Assembly: GCF_000306785.1 (NCBI RefSeq) | Contig: NC_017955.1 | Span: forward strand, 4,526,001 to 4,590,000 | Reading direction: 5' to 3' | Length of the DNA: 64,000 nt | Source of the DNA: Modestobacter italicus | Lineage (GTDB): Bacteria; Actinomycetota; Actinomycetes; Mycobacteriales; Geodermatophilaceae | In this document: positions 29,507 to 39,593 of the stretch, one piece after another | How the letters are laid out: each line of letters opens with the position of its first letter | Position numbering within the stretch: position 1 is the stretch's first letter | Notes under the pieces: generated by a model | Database searches by the model: none | What the model was told of the DNA's origin: nothing | What the model saw: the letters and a program-made list of their open reading frames with translations, nothing else | Made by a program: the position numbers and the translations under genes

Positions 29507-30984
29507 GAGGTGGCTCCGACCGCGGGCTGGGAGGGCGCCACCGACGGCGCGGGGACGTCGGCGAGGACAGCGTCGAGGGCGAACACGTCGGACAGTGTCT
29601 GCCGCCGCACGATCTCGGTGGCCACCCCGTCCCGGACGGCGACCACCGGGGGCTTCAACAGGTAGTTGTAGTTGCTCGCCATCGACCAGCAGTAGGCGCC
29701 GGTGGCGGCCACCGCGAGCAGGTCACCGGGGACGACGTCGGCGGGCAGCCACAGGTCGCGGACCAGCACGTCGCCGCTCTCGCAGTGCTTGCCCACCACC
29801 CGGCACAGCGCCGGCGGGGCGTCGGAGCTGCGGTTGGCCAGCACGCAGGTGTAGCTGGCGTCGTAGAGGGCGGTGCGGATGTTGTCGCTCATCCCGCCGT
29901 CGACCGACACGTAGTTGCGCACCAGCGGGGCGCCGGGGGTGCCGCCGGCACCGAGCCGGACCGGCTTGATGGTGCCGATCTCGTACAGCGTCACCGTGCC
30001 GGGCCCGGCGATGGCCCGGCCGGGCTCGACCGCCAGCCGCGGCACCGGCAGGCCGAGTGCCGCGCACTCGGCGGCCACCACCGAGCGCAGCCGGGTGGCG
30101 ACGTCGGCGGGGGTGACCGGGTCGTCCTCGGCGAGGTAGGCGATGCCGAAGCCACCGCCGAGGTTGAGCTCGCCGAGCAGCTCGCCGGTGGCCTGGTGGA
30201 CCTGGCCGAGCAGCCCGACCACCCGGTGCGCGGCGGCCTCGAAGCCGGCGGTGTCGAAGATCTGCGAGCCGATGTGGCTGTGCAGGCCGGTCAGCTGCAG
30301 CGCCGGCTCCCGGATCACCCGCACCGCCGCGGTCAGCGCGTCGCCGGTGGCCAGCGAGAAGCCGAACTTCTGGTCCTCGTGGGCGGTGGCGATGAACTCG
30401 TGGGTGTGCGCCTCGATGCCGACCGTCGAGCGGATCAGCACCGGCACCGGCGCACCGCCCGCGGCGACCCGGGCCGCGGCCAGCGGCACCAGCCGGTCGA
30501 TCTCGTCGAAGGAGTCGAGCACCACGTGGCCGATGCCGGCGTCGACGGCCAGCTGCAGCTCGACCAGGGACTTGTTGTTGCCGTGCAGCGCGATCCGCTC
30601 GGCGGGGAAGCCGGCGGCCAGCGCGACGGCGAGCTCGTTGCCGCTGCAGGCGTCCAGGTGCAGGCCGTCGTCGGCGATCCAGCGGGCGACCTGGCCGCAG
30701 AGGAACGCCTTGGACGCGTAGTGCACGTCGGCGTCGGCGAACGCGTCGGCGAAGTCCGCGGCCCGGCTGCGGAAGTCGGCCTCGTCCAGCACGAACAGCG
30801 GGGTGCCGTGCTCCCGGGCCAGCTCGGTGACCGGCCGGCCGGCCAGGTGCAGCTCGCCGTCGACCCGGCGGGCCGACCGCGGCCAGACCGCGGGGTCGAG
30901 CGCGCCGAGGTCGGCCGGGGCGGGGCCGGCCGCGGGCGGCGGGGCGATGTTGCCGTGCAGCGGACCGGCCGGGTGCGCCCTCAC
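29503..30984 (-). CDS. lysA: Diaminopimelate decarboxylase
   Basis: PLP-dependent decarboxylation of meso-diaminopimelate, last step of lysine synthesis. 493 residues, slightly long because of an N-terminal extension (about 30 residues, proline/alanine rich) typical of actinobacterial LysA. The Schiff-base Lys is in [30 protein letters not shown] and GGGFGIAY bind PLP; the dimer-site Cys is in [11 protein letters not shown] overlaps the argS stop by 4 nt (GTGA) and the stop overlaps the hom start, so argS-lysA-hom are translationally chained. Confidence 0.97.
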   Translation of the reverse strand: MRAHPAGPLHGNIAPPPAAGPAPADLGALDPAVWPRSARRVDGELHLAGRPVTELAREHGTPLFVLDEADFRSRAADFADAFADADVHYASKAFLCGQVARWIADDGLHLDACSGNELAVALAAGFPAERIALHGNNKSLVELQLAVDAGIGHVVLDSFDEIDRLVPLAAARVAAGGAPVPVLIRSTVGIEAHTHEFIATAHEDQKFGFSLATGDALTAAVRVIREPALQLTGLHSHIGSQIFDTAGFEAAAHRVVGLLGQVHQATGELLGELNLGGGFGIAYLAEDDPVTPADVATRLRSVVAAECAALGLPVPRLAVEPGRAIAGPGTVTLYEIGTIKPVRLGAGGTPGAPLVRNYVSVDGGMSDNIRTALYDASYTCVLANRSSDAPPALCRVVGKHCESGDVLVRDLWLPADVVPGDLLAVAATGAYCWSMASNYNYLLKPPVVAVRDGVATEIVRRQTLSDVFALDAVLADVPAPSVAPSQPAVGATS

Positions 30985-32642
30985 ATCCGCTCCGGGGCGT
31001 GCACGCCGAGGACGTCCAGGCCGTTGCGCAGGACCGTTGCGGTCGCCGCGCACAGCCAGAGCCGGGCCGTGGTCAACGGGGTCGCCTCCTCGTCGCCGCG
31101 CGGCAGCACCCGGCAGGCGTCGTAGAAGCGGTGGTAGGTGCCGGCCAGCTCCTCCAGGTAGCGGGCCACCCGGTGCGGGGCGCGCAGCTCGGCGGCGGAG
31201 GCGACGACCCGGGGGAACTCGCCGACCGCCCGCAGCAGGTCGCTCTCGCGCTGCTCCGCCAGCAGCGAGGTGTCGACGTCGCCGGCCTCGCCCAGCACCA
31301 GCCCCAGGTCCGCCGCACCGCGCAGCAGCGAGGAGATCCGGGCGTGCGCGTACTGGACGTAGAAGACCGGGTTGTCGTTGGTCCGCCGGGTCCAGGCGTC
31401 CAGGTCCAGGTCGATCTGCTGGTCGACCGAGGCCCGGGCCAGCGCGTACCGGGCCGCGTCGGCGCCGATCGCGTCGACCAGGTCCTCGAGGTTGACCACC
31501 GTGCCGGCCCGCTTGCTCATCCGCACCGGCTCGCCGTTGCGGACCAGGTTCACCAGCTGGCCGATGAGGATCTCCAGGTTCACCGCCGGGTCGTCGCCCA
31601 TCGCCGCGACCAGCGCCTTGTACCGGCCCACGTAGCCGGTGTGGTCGGCCCCGAGCATGATCACGACCCGGTCGAAGCCGCGCTCCCGCTTGTCCAGGTA
31701 GTAGGCGCAGTCGGCGGCGAAGTAGGTCGGCTCGCCGTCCCGCTTGACCAGCACCCGGTCCTTGTCGTCGGCGAAGTCCGTCGTCCGCAGCCACACCGCG
31801 CCGTCGGCCTCGTACACGTGCCCCTGCTCGCGGAGCCGGGCCACCGCCTTCTCCAGCGCGCCGCTGTCGTGCAGCGTCTTCTCGGAGAAGTAGGTGTCGA
31901 AGACCACGCCGAAGCCGGCGAGGCTGCGCTTGATCTCGGCGAACATCAGCTCGACGCCGCGGACCCGGAACCGCTCCTGCTGCTCGTCCTCGGGCAGCTC
32001 GAGTACACCCGGCTCGGCGGCGACCACCTCGGCGGCGATGTCGGCGATGTAGTCGCCGGCGTAGCCGTCCTCGGGCACCGGCCGGCCGTGCGCGGCCGCC
32101 ATGAGGCTCCGGGCGAACCGGTCGATCTGCGCGCCGGCGTCGTTGAAGTAGTACTCCCGGGACACCTGGGCGCCGCTGGCGGTCAGCAGCCGGCCGAGCG
32201 CGTCACCGACGGCGGCCCAGCGGGTGCCGCCGATGTGCACCGGGCCGGTCGGGTTCGCCGAGACGAACTCCAGGTTCAGCCGCTGCCCGGCCAGGGTCTC
32301 GGTGCGCCCGTACGCCTCCCCCGCGGTGACCGCGCGGACGGCGATCGCGCCGAGCGCGTCCTTGGCCAGGGTGATGTTGAGGAAGCCCGGGCCGGCGACG
32401 TCGACACCGGCGATGCCGTCGACCGCGCGCAGCTCGGCGGCGAGCACCTCGGCCACCTCGCGGGGGGGCCGGCCGGCCGCCTTGGCCAGCCGGAGCGCCA
32501 CGTTGGTGGCGTAGTCGCCGTGCTCGGGGTTCTTCGGCCGGTCGATGACGACCTCGGCGGGGACGTCGACCGCGAGCACGCCGCGTTCCACGGCCGCCGC
32601 GAGTGCGGACCGGACGACGTCGCTGAGCTGCTCGGGTGTCAC
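30981..32642 (-). CDS. argS: Arginyl-tRNA synthetase
   Basis: Class I synthetase charging tRNA-Arg. 553 residues. The HIGH-type motif is [13 protein letters not shown] (about residues 128-140); the KMSKS equivalent reads VRMSKRAGT, present here although lost in many ArgS. The N-terminal Add1 domain spans about 1-110, and the C-terminal DALR anticodon-binding domain includes [20 protein letters not shown]. The GTG lies 6 nt after TACGCT, which suggests a leaderless transcript starting the argS-lysA-hom-thrCB operon. A tRNA-Arg gene lies about 1.8 kb away. Confidence 0.98.
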   Translation of the reverse strand: MTPEQLSDVVRSALAAAVERGVLAVDVPAEVVIDRPKNPEHGDYATNVALRLAKAAGRPPREVAEVLAAELRAVDGIAGVDVAGPGFLNITLAKDALGAIAVRAVTAGEAYGRTETLAGQRLNLEFVSANPTGPVHIGGTRWAAVGDALGRLLTASGAQVSREYYFNDAGAQIDRFARSLMAAAHGRPVPEDGYAGDYIADIAAEVVAAEPGVLELPEDEQQERFRVRGVELMFAEIKRSLAGFGVVFDTYFSEKTLHDSGALEKAVARLREQGHVYEADGAVWLRTTDFADDKDRVLVKRDGEPTYFAADCAYYLDKRERGFDRVVIMLGADHTGYVGRYKALVAAMGDDPAVNLEILIGQLVNLVRNGEPVRMSKRAGTVVNLEDLVDAIGADAARYALARASVDQQIDLDLDAWTRRTNDNPVFYVQYAHARISSLLRGAADLGLVLGEAGDVDTSLLAEQRESDLLRAVGEFPRVVASAAELRAPHRVARYLEELAGTYHRFYDACRVLPRGDEEATPLTTARLWLCAATATVLRNGLDVLGVHAPERM

Positions 32643-32648
32643 CGATCC

Positions 32649-32654
32649 AGCGTA
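32649..32654 (-). promoter_or_regulatory. -10 box of the argS-lysA-hom operon (leaderless)
   Basis: TACGCT on the minus strand followed by 6 nt and the argS GTG. The 192-bp gap to the divergent DUF3105 gene also contains that gene's leader. Confidence 0.55.
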
Positions 32655-32834
32655 CTGAGCGGCGCCCACCACATCCCGGCCCGTACCGCCACCCCACCCG
32701 CCCCGCCCGCCCCAGAGGGCCACGACCGCCGGGTCCGCACAGCTCGCCGACCTACACTCGCCCCGCCGGCCAGGTGGCCCGGCCCGGTCCGGGGCGCCCC
32801 TGCCCCGGTCGCGGAGGTGCAACGAGGAGCGGCA

Positions 32835-33671
32835 GTGGCCAAGGACCCCAAGCCCGAGAACGGCCGCCCGACGAGCGGCCCGTCCCGTCGGGGGTCCGGC
32901 GCCAGCAGGGCGACCGGGCAGCGCCCCGGCCAGGGCGGCCGCACCCGCCCGCCGGCCAACGTGGTCAGCCCGCAGCGGCCGTGGGGGCTGATCGCCGCGG
33001 CGGTCGCCGTCGTCGTCTTCGCCGCCGCGGTCATCACCTACGCCGTCGTCCAGGTGAACCGCTCCAACGCCGACAAGGTCACCTCGGCCGACCAGATCGC
33101 CGACCTGCGGACCTTCGACTACGCCAGCGGTCAGCAGCACGTCACGACGCCGGTGACCTACACCGAGTCCCCGCCGGTCGGCGGCCCGCACGACCCGGAG
33201 TGGGCCGACTGCACCGGCACCGTCTACGACGTCGACATCCGGCACGAGAACGCCGTCCACTCCATGGAGCACGGCGCGACCTGGATCGCCTACGACCCGG
33301 ACGCCATCAGCGACGACGACCTCTCCACGCTGCAGGACCTGGTCGACGGCCGCTCCGGCCTGCTGCTCTCCCCCTACGCCGGGCTGGGCTCGACGATCAG
33401 CCTGCAGTCCTGGAACCACCAGCTGTCGGTGGACTCGGCGACCGACAAGCGGGTGCAGCAGTACGTCGACTTCCTGACCTTCAACGGCGACTTCTACCCC
33501 GAGGTCGGCGCCAGCTGCGAGAACCCGACGTTCATCAGCAGCCCGCTGGTCGTCGGTGACAGCAGCCGCGGGGCCACCTCGGCCGCGACCGACGCGCCGA
33601 CCACCGAGACCCCGGCCACGGACGCACCGACCTCGACCGGCCCGGCCGCCACCGGCACCCCGGCGCCCTGA
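32835..33671 (+). CDS. DUF3105 family membrane-anchored protein
   Basis: A 278-residue protein. A basic, disordered N-terminus (about residues 1-48) is followed by one transmembrane helix ([21 protein letters not shown], about 51-71). The external DUF3105 domain holds [20 protein letters not shown], the conserved [14 protein letters not shown] and SYAGL-type segments, with Cys residues that may pair. The tail is Thr/Ala/Pro rich and probably unstructured. GAGGAGC precedes the GTG. It is followed 14 bp later by a DUF305 gene, a pairing common in actinobacteria; both are probably exported and metal related, but this is inference. Confidence 0.85.
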   Translation: MAKDPKPENGRPTSGPSRRGSGASRATGQRPGQGGRTRPPANVVSPQRPWGLIAAAVAVVVFAAAVITYAVVQVNRSNADKVTSADQIADLRTFDYASGQQHVTTPVTYTESPPVGGPHDPEWADCTGTVYDVDIRHENAVHSMEHGATWIAYDPDAISDDDLSTLQDLVDGRSGLLLSPYAGLGSTISLQSWNHQLSVDSATDKRVQQYVDFLTFNGDFYPEVGASCENPTFISSPLVVGDSSRGATSAATDAPTTETPATDAPTSTGPAATGTPAP

Positions 33672-33685
33672 CGGCCACCCCGACC

Positions 33686-34399
33686 GTGGACGACGCAGCC
33701 GTGGACGACGCAGCCGAGGACGGGGTCGAGCGGACCCCCGCCGGGCGCCGGCCGCGGTCGTGGCTCACCGCGCTGCTGGTCACGGTCATCGCCGCGGGGC
33801 TGCTGGCGCTGGGCGGCGGGCTGGCGGTGGCGCTCGGCATCGGGCGCACCGACCAGCCGGCCGCGGACTCGGTCGACGCCGGGTTCAGCCGGGACATGTC
33901 CCGGCACCACCTGCAGGCCGTGGAGATGGCCAACCTGGCGGCCGGCCGCAGCACCGACCCCGAGGTGCTGCTGCTGGCCTTCGACATCGCCTCGACCCAG
34001 ACCAACCAGGCCGGCCGCATGCAGGGCTGGCTGACGCTGTGGGGCCTGCCGCTGACCAGCGGCGACACGATGGGCTGGATGGACGACGGGGCGATGGCCG
34101 GGCACGACATGTCCGGGATGGCGGCCGCCGACGGCGCGGTCATGCCAGGCATGGCGACCGAGGCCGAGCTGGCCGAGCTCCGCTCGCTGCAGGGCACCCC
34201 GTTCGACGTCCGCTTCCTGCAGCTGATGATCCGGCACCACCAGGGCGGGCTGGAGATGGCGGAGTACGGCCGGCAGCACGCCGGTGAGGCGGTCGTGCGC
34301 GGCCTGGCCCGGTCGATCGCGGAGACGCAGACGGCCGAGACCACGACGATGGAGCAGATGCTCCGGGCCCGCGGCGGCGCCCCGCTGCCGGCTCCCTGA
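33686..34399 (+). CDS. DUF305 family exported His/Met-rich protein
   Basis: A 237-residue protein with an N-terminal transmembrane segment ([24 protein letters not shown], about residues 27-50). The external part is two DUF305 four-helix units: [19 protein letters not shown] and [19 protein letters not shown], each with the conserved H-H pair and Met. Between them lies a Met/His/Gly-rich linker ([19 protein letters not shown]). DUF305 proteins are often next to copper genes, and the His-Met pattern suggests copper binding at the cell surface. The GTG is 12 bp after the DUF3105 stop, so they form an operon. Confidence 0.88.
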   Translation: MDDAAVDDAAEDGVERTPAGRRPRSWLTALLVTVIAAGLLALGGGLAVALGIGRTDQPAADSVDAGFSRDMSRHHLQAVEMANLAAGRSTDPEVLLLAFDIASTQTNQAGRMQGWLTLWGLPLTSGDTMGWMDDGAMAGHDMSGMAAADGAVMPGMATEAELAELRSLQGTPFDVRFLQLMIRHHQGGLEMAEYGRQHAGEAVVRGLARSIAETQTAETTTMEQMLRARGGAPLPAP

Positions 34400-34473
34400 C
34401 CCCCCGCCGGCGGAGCAAGCCCGGCTGGTAACGTCTTCCGGGCGCCGAGCACGACAGGCGCCAGCGATGACGA

Positions 34474-34545
34474 GCCCCCGTAGCTCAGGGGATAGAGCAC
34501 TGCCCTCCGGAGGCAGGGGCGCAGGTTCGAATCCTGCCGGGGGCA
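34474..34545 (+). tRNA. tRNA-Arg (anticodon CCG)
   Basis: A complete 72-nt cloverleaf. The acceptor stem pairs gcccccg with cgggggc, followed by discriminator A; the D arm is gctc/gagc; the anticodon stem ctgcc/ggcag encloses ctccgga with anticodon CCG; a 4-nt variable loop follows; the T arm is gcagg-ttcgaat-cctgc. CCA is not encoded (the next bases are ccc). It reads CGG, one of the most used Arg codons in this genome. Confidence 0.97.
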
Positions 34546-34573
34546 CCCACAGCCCAGGCTCGCACCGCACACA

Positions 34574-34606
34574 CCGCCCGCCCGGCCCCTCGGCCGCGGC
34601 GGGCGG
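34574..34606. terminator. Hairpin between tRNA-Arg and the convergent ABC-F gene
   Basis: Arms ccgcccgcc (34574-34582) and ggcgggcgg (34598-34606) pair perfectly around a GC-rich loop. It could serve the tRNA on the plus strand and the ABC-F gene on the minus strand. No T tract. Confidence 0.5.
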
Positions 34607-34618
34607 CGTCGTCTCCGG

Positions 34619-36259
34619 TCAGCCGGCGTGCACCCGGCCCGCGGTCACCTCGAACCGCCGGGTGGTGTGCACCGCCTCGAGCATCCGCCGGTCGTGGGTC
34701 ACCAGCAGCAGGGTGCCCGGGTAGTCGGCCAGCGCCTGCTCCAGCTGCTCGATCGCCGGCAGGTCCAGGTGGTTGGTCGGCTCGTCGAGCACCAGCACGT
34801 TCACCCCCCGGGCCTGCAGCAGCGCCAGCGCAGCCCGGGTCCGCTCCCCCGGCGACAGCGTGCCGGCCGGGCGCAGCACGTGGTCGGCGCGCAGGCCGAA
34901 CTTGGCCAGCAGGGTGCGCACCTCGGCGTCGGGCAGGTCGGGCACCTCCGCGCCGAAGGCGGCGACCAGCGGCTGGTCGCCGAGGAACAGACCCCGCACC
35001 TGGTCGACCTCGCCGAGCCGGACCCCGGGGCCGAGGGACGCCGTCCCCTCGTCGAGCGACACCCGGCCCAGCAGCGCGGCCAGCAGGGTGCTCTTGCCCG
35101 AGCCGTTGGCGCCGGTGATCGCCACCCGGTCGCCCCAGTCGACCTGCAGGTCGACCGGGCCGAGGGTGAAGCCACCCCGGCGGACGACGGCGCCCCGCAG
35201 CGTCGCCACCACCGCACCCGCCCGCGGTGCGGGGGCGATCTCCAGCCGGAGCTCCCACTCCTTGCGCGGCTCCTCGACCACCTCGAGCCGCTCGATCCGG
35301 CGCTCGGTCTGCCTGGCCTTGGCCGCCTGCTTCTCCGACGTCGCCCGCATGTGCGCCCGGATGTTCTTGTCCGGCTCGTTGCCCTGCTTGCGCACCGCGT
35401 TGCGGACGCCCTTGGCCATCCAGTTCCGCTGCATCCGGGCTCGGTCCTCCAGGCCCGACCTGGTGTCGGCGAACTCCTCGTACTCCTCGCGGGCGTGCCG
35501 GCGGGCCACCTCCCGCTCGACCAGGTAGGCCTCGTAGCCGCCGTCGTGGACCCGGACCAGCTGCTGGGCCAGGTCCAGCTCGACCACCCGGGTGACGGTC
35601 CGGGCCAGGAACTCGCGGTCGTGGCTGACCAGCACCACCCCCGTGCGCAGGCCGGACACGAAGCGCTCCAGCTGGTCCAGGCCGGCCAGGTCGAGGTCGT
35701 TGGTCGGCTCGTCGAGCAGCAGGACGTCGTAGCGGCTCAGCAGCAGCGAGGCCAGCCCCACCCGGGCCGCCTCCCCGCCGGAGAGCCCGGTCGTCGGCGC
35801 GTCCAGCGCGACACCCGGGGCGACGGAGGCCACCACCTCCTCCGCCCGCTCGGGCAGGTCGGCGCCACCGAGCGCCAGCCAGCGCTCCAGCGCGTCGCCG
35901 TAGCCGTCGTCCGCTCCGGGGGCTCCTGCGGTCAGCGCCTCCAGCGCGGCGTCCATGGCCACCTGGGCCGCGGCCACGCCGGTGCGCCGGGCCAGCGCGT
36001 CCAGCACCGTCTCCCCCGGCCGGCGCTCGGCCTCCTGCGGCAGGTAGCCCACGGTGGCCAACGGCGGGCTGAGCGAGATCTCACCGGCCTCGGCCGGGAG
36101 CACCCCGGCCAGGGTCTGCAGCAGGGTGGACTTCCCCGCGCCGTTCACCCCGACCAGGCCGACGACGTCACCGGGGGCGACGACCAGGTCGAGGTCGGTG
36201 AACAGGACGCGGGCGCCGTGACCGGCGGCCAGGCCGCGGGCGAGCAGGGTGGCGGACAC
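34619..36259 (-). CDS. ABC-F family ATPase (ribosome-associated)
   Basis: A 546-residue soluble protein with two ABC domains and no transmembrane segment. Domain 1 has VGVNGAGKST (about residues 37-46), LSGGEAARVGLASLLL and LLDEPTNDLDL. Domain 2 has ITGANGSGKST, LSPGERTRAALALL and VLDEPTNHLDLP. The linker between them (about residues 235-305, rich in Arg, Glu and Lys, with QRNWMAKGVRNAVRKQ) is the P-site tRNA interaction motif of ABC-F proteins. These proteins act on the ribosome, either as translation factors (EttA type) or as antibiotic protection factors. Which one this is cannot be decided from the sequence. Confidence 0.9.
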   Translation of the reverse strand: MSATLLARGLAAGHGARVLFTDLDLVVAPGDVVGLVGVNGAGKSTLLQTLAGVLPAEAGEISLSPPLATVGYLPQEAERRPGETVLDALARRTGVAAAQVAMDAALEALTAGAPGADDGYGDALERWLALGGADLPERAEEVVASVAPGVALDAPTTGLSGGEAARVGLASLLLSRYDVLLLDEPTNDLDLAGLDQLERFVSGLRTGVVLVSHDREFLARTVTRVVELDLAQQLVRVHDGGYEAYLVEREVARRHAREEYEEFADTRSGLEDRARMQRNWMAKGVRNAVRKQGNEPDKNIRAHMRATSEKQAAKARQTERRIERLEVVEEPRKEWELRLEIAPAPRAGAVVATLRGAVVRRGGFTLGPVDLQVDWGDRVAITGANGSGKSTLLAALLGRVSLDEGTASLGPGVRLGEVDQVRGLFLGDQPLVAAFGAEVPDLPDAEVRTLLAKFGLRADHVLRPAGTLSPGERTRAALALLQARGVNVLVLDEPTNHLDLPAIEQLEQALADYPGTLLLVTHDRRMLEAVHTTRRFEVTAGRVHAG

Positions 36260-36319
36260 CCGTCCATCGTGCCGACCACTCCCCGGCGCCGGGTCACGCG
36301 GTCCCGGCAGCGCTCCCGC

Positions 36320-37507
36320 TCACTCTGCGAACGGCCCGACGGCGTCCGGCGACTCCTCGTCCCAGGCCCCGCTCGACGGCTCGTCGGCCCCGTCGGTGAG
36401 CACGTCGTCGGCGATCTCGTCGAGCAGCTGCTCGAAGGAGGCGACCCCCGGGGCGACGTCGGCGTCGGCCTCGCGGCGGCGGACCAGCCAGGGCTGCAGC
36501 TGGTCGTAGCCGCGCACCGACACCCGGCGCAGCGGCCGCACCCGGTAGCCGGGCAGCCCGCGGAGCCGCCGGGCCAGCTGCTGGTCGACCAGCACGGTGG
36601 AGGGCCGGGCCAGCGAGGTGAGCCGGCTGGCCAGGTTGACCACCGGGGAGTAGACGTCGCCGAGCCGGGTGAGCACCGGGCCGAAGGCGGCGCCGACCCG
36701 CAGCGGCGGCCGGTCCGGGGCGTTCCACTCCTCCGGGAGGCGCAGCGCGATCTCCACCGCATCGGCCGCTTCCTCGCAGGTGAACAGGACACCGTCACCC
36801 ACGGTCTTGACCACCCGGCCGTGGTGCCGGGCGATGAGGTCGGCCACCAGGCCCTCGAAGTCCTCGACCATCGTGCCGAGCTCCCGGCCGCCCATGCCGC
36901 GGCTGCGCGAGGTGTAGCCGACCAGGTCGGCGAAGCCGACGGCCAGCTCCCGGCGGTCCACCGTCCCGGGGGCGGCCAGGAAGAGCCGGTCGGCGTTGGC
37001 CGCCAGGTGCCGGCGCCACACGTAGTCCTGCAGCTCGCGCATCAGCGGCAGCAGCTCCTCCGCCGAGCGCACGACGCCCTCCTCGACCGCCCGCTGGGCG
37101 TCCGGTCCGCCGTGCGCGGGGTCCAGCAGCAGGGCGGCGATCATGTCGGTCTGCCAGTCCGCCAGCCGGGACAGCGACTGCCCCATCGCCCGGGCGATGG
37201 AGGCCTCGGCCCGCGGGTCGACGAAGCCGGTGTCGATCAGCGCCGAGAGCCGGGCGAGCGCGGCGACGTCGGCATCGGTGAAGGCCGCGTCGTCGTCCGC
37301 GACGTCGGCGAAGCCGAGGGCCCGCCACAGCCGCTGGGTGCGCTCGGGGGGCATCCCGGCGAGCGCGGCCACCTGGGCGCGCGTGTAGCGGCGCGGCCCG
37401 TCGAGCAGCAGCCGCTCCAGGCTCTCCCGCGGGTCGGGGTCGGCTCCGGGCCCAGGTCGCTCCCCGTCGGGCACCGGGCCGTCGGCCACCCGTCGGGAGG
37501 CGTCCAC
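36320..37507 (-). CDS. Class III adenylate cyclase with N-terminal regulatory domain (Rv1264-like)
   Basis: A 395-residue soluble protein. The N-terminal 190 residues are helical and resemble the autoinhibitory pH-sensing domain of M. tuberculosis Rv1264 (LLLDGPRRYTRAQVAALAGM, then ADWQTDMIAALL and LRELQDYVWRRHLAA). The catalytic domain (about 200-345) begins VGFADLVGYTSRSRGMG, with the first metal Asp. KTVGDGVLFTC supplies the substrate Lys and second metal Asp, and YSPVVNLASRL gives the transition-state Asn and Arg. All six canonical positions appear present, so it should make cAMP. The sensed signal is inferred from homology only. Confidence 0.85.
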   Translation of the reverse strand: MDASRRVADGPVPDGERPGPGADPDPRESLERLLLDGPRRYTRAQVAALAGMPPERTQRLWRALGFADVADDDAAFTDADVAALARLSALIDTGFVDPRAEASIARAMGQSLSRLADWQTDMIAALLLDPAHGGPDAQRAVEEGVVRSAEELLPLMRELQDYVWRRHLAANADRLFLAAPGTVDRRELAVGFADLVGYTSRSRGMGGRELGTMVEDFEGLVADLIARHHGRVVKTVGDGVLFTCEEAADAVEIALRLPEEWNAPDRPPLRVGAAFGPVLTRLGDVYSPVVNLASRLTSLARPSTVLVDQQLARRLRGLPGYRVRPLRRVSVRGYDQLQPWLVRRREADADVAPGVASFEQLLDEIADDVLTDGADEPSSGAWDEESPDAVGPFAE

Positions 37508-37656
37508 GAGCCCGCAACCTACCCGTCATCCGGCGCCCCGGGTGTGCGCGGGGTCACCGGACCGCGCGCGCCCGTGCGGTCGCGTGCTGGCCGTCGAGGG
37601 GCTCGATACGCCAGGATCAGCACGTCACCGGACCCGCCGGTGCGAGCGAGGAGGAC

Positions 37657-38639
<983 letters not shown>

Positions 38640-38640
<1 letters not shown>

Positions 38641-39422
38641 TGGGCGCCGTCATCGCCCGGCTGACCCGCGCCGAGTGGACCAAGCTGCTGACCACCCGGG
38701 TGTGGATCGGCCTGCTGCTGGGCTCCTGCGTGCTGGTCGGCGGGTTCGCCGCGCTGTTCACCGGCTTCGCCGGCAGCAGCGGCGGCGGCCCCGACGGGCA
38801 GGGCCTGCCCGCCATCGGCACCGCGGACTTCGAGCAGCTCGCGCTCGGGGTGTCGGCGAACGCGACGGTGCTGTTCGTGGTGCTGGGCATCATCGGCACG
38901 ACGCAGGAGTACCGGCACCGCACCGCCACCCCCACCTTCCTGACCAGCCCGCACCGCGGCCGGGTGGTGGTGGCCAAGCTGCTGGCCTACCTGGTGGCCG
39001 CCGTCCCGATGGCGCTGCTGGTGATCGCCGTCGACGTCCTGGTGGTGACCGTCTACGCCGGCGCCCGCGGTGCCGCCCCCTCGCTGAGCGGGGACAACCT
39101 GCGGGTGCTCGCCGGCGCCTGGGCCGCGCTGGTCATCTACGCCGTGATCGGCGTCGGCGTGGGCGCACTGGTCCGCAACCAGGTGGGTGCCATCGTCGGC
39201 GTGCTGGTCTACCTGTTCGTGGTGGAGACGATCGTGCAGGCGATCCCGGCGATCAACAGTGCCTACAAGTGGCTGCCCGGTGGCGCCCTGGAGGCCATGA
39301 CGGCCACCTTCGGCCAGACCGACCTGCTCAGCGCGTGGCAGGGCGGTCTGGTGCTGCTCAGCTACGGGTTGGTCGCCGCCGTCCTGGGCACCCTGCTCGC
39401 CGTCCGGCGGGACGTCGTCTGA
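38640..39422 (+). CDS. ABC-2 type exporter permease
   Basis: A 260-residue membrane protein with six predicted transmembrane helices and an N-terminal cytoplasmic segment (IARLTRAEWTKLLTTR), typical of ABC-2 permeases that pair with an ATPase of the kind encoded just upstream. The ATG shares a base with the ATPase stop (TGATG). IIGTTQEYRHRTATPTFLTSP is the amphipathic loop region common to this family. The substrate is unknown. Confidence 0.85.
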
Positions 39423-39539
39423 GCCGGGTCCGGCGGGGCCCGACCCCGGCCGGGAGGCGGCTCGCGCCGTTCCGTGCGGCGTGAGACGGGACACGTGCGC
39501 CACCTCACGCGGCGGCGTCGCAGGCAGGGGCCCCGGGCG

Positions 39540-39545
39540 TAGAGT
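39540..39545 (+). promoter_or_regulatory. -10 box of kgd
   Basis: TAGAGT in the 171-bp gap before kgd. Initiation about 7 nt later would give a leader of roughly 42 nt carrying the GAAGAAGG ribosome binding site before the GTG. Confidence 0.45.
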
Positions 39546-39593
39546 CGGGACCCGGTCCAACGACGTCCACCGACGAAGAAGGCACTCGCCAAC

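Noticed and set aside
33494-34572. Long minus-strand reading frames across the DUF305 gene and tRNA-Arg, with a CPRQDSNLRP-type peptide
   Set aside because: The peptide is the antisense translation of the tRNA-Arg gene, a known recurring artefact; the remainder is the shadow of the DUF305 gene.
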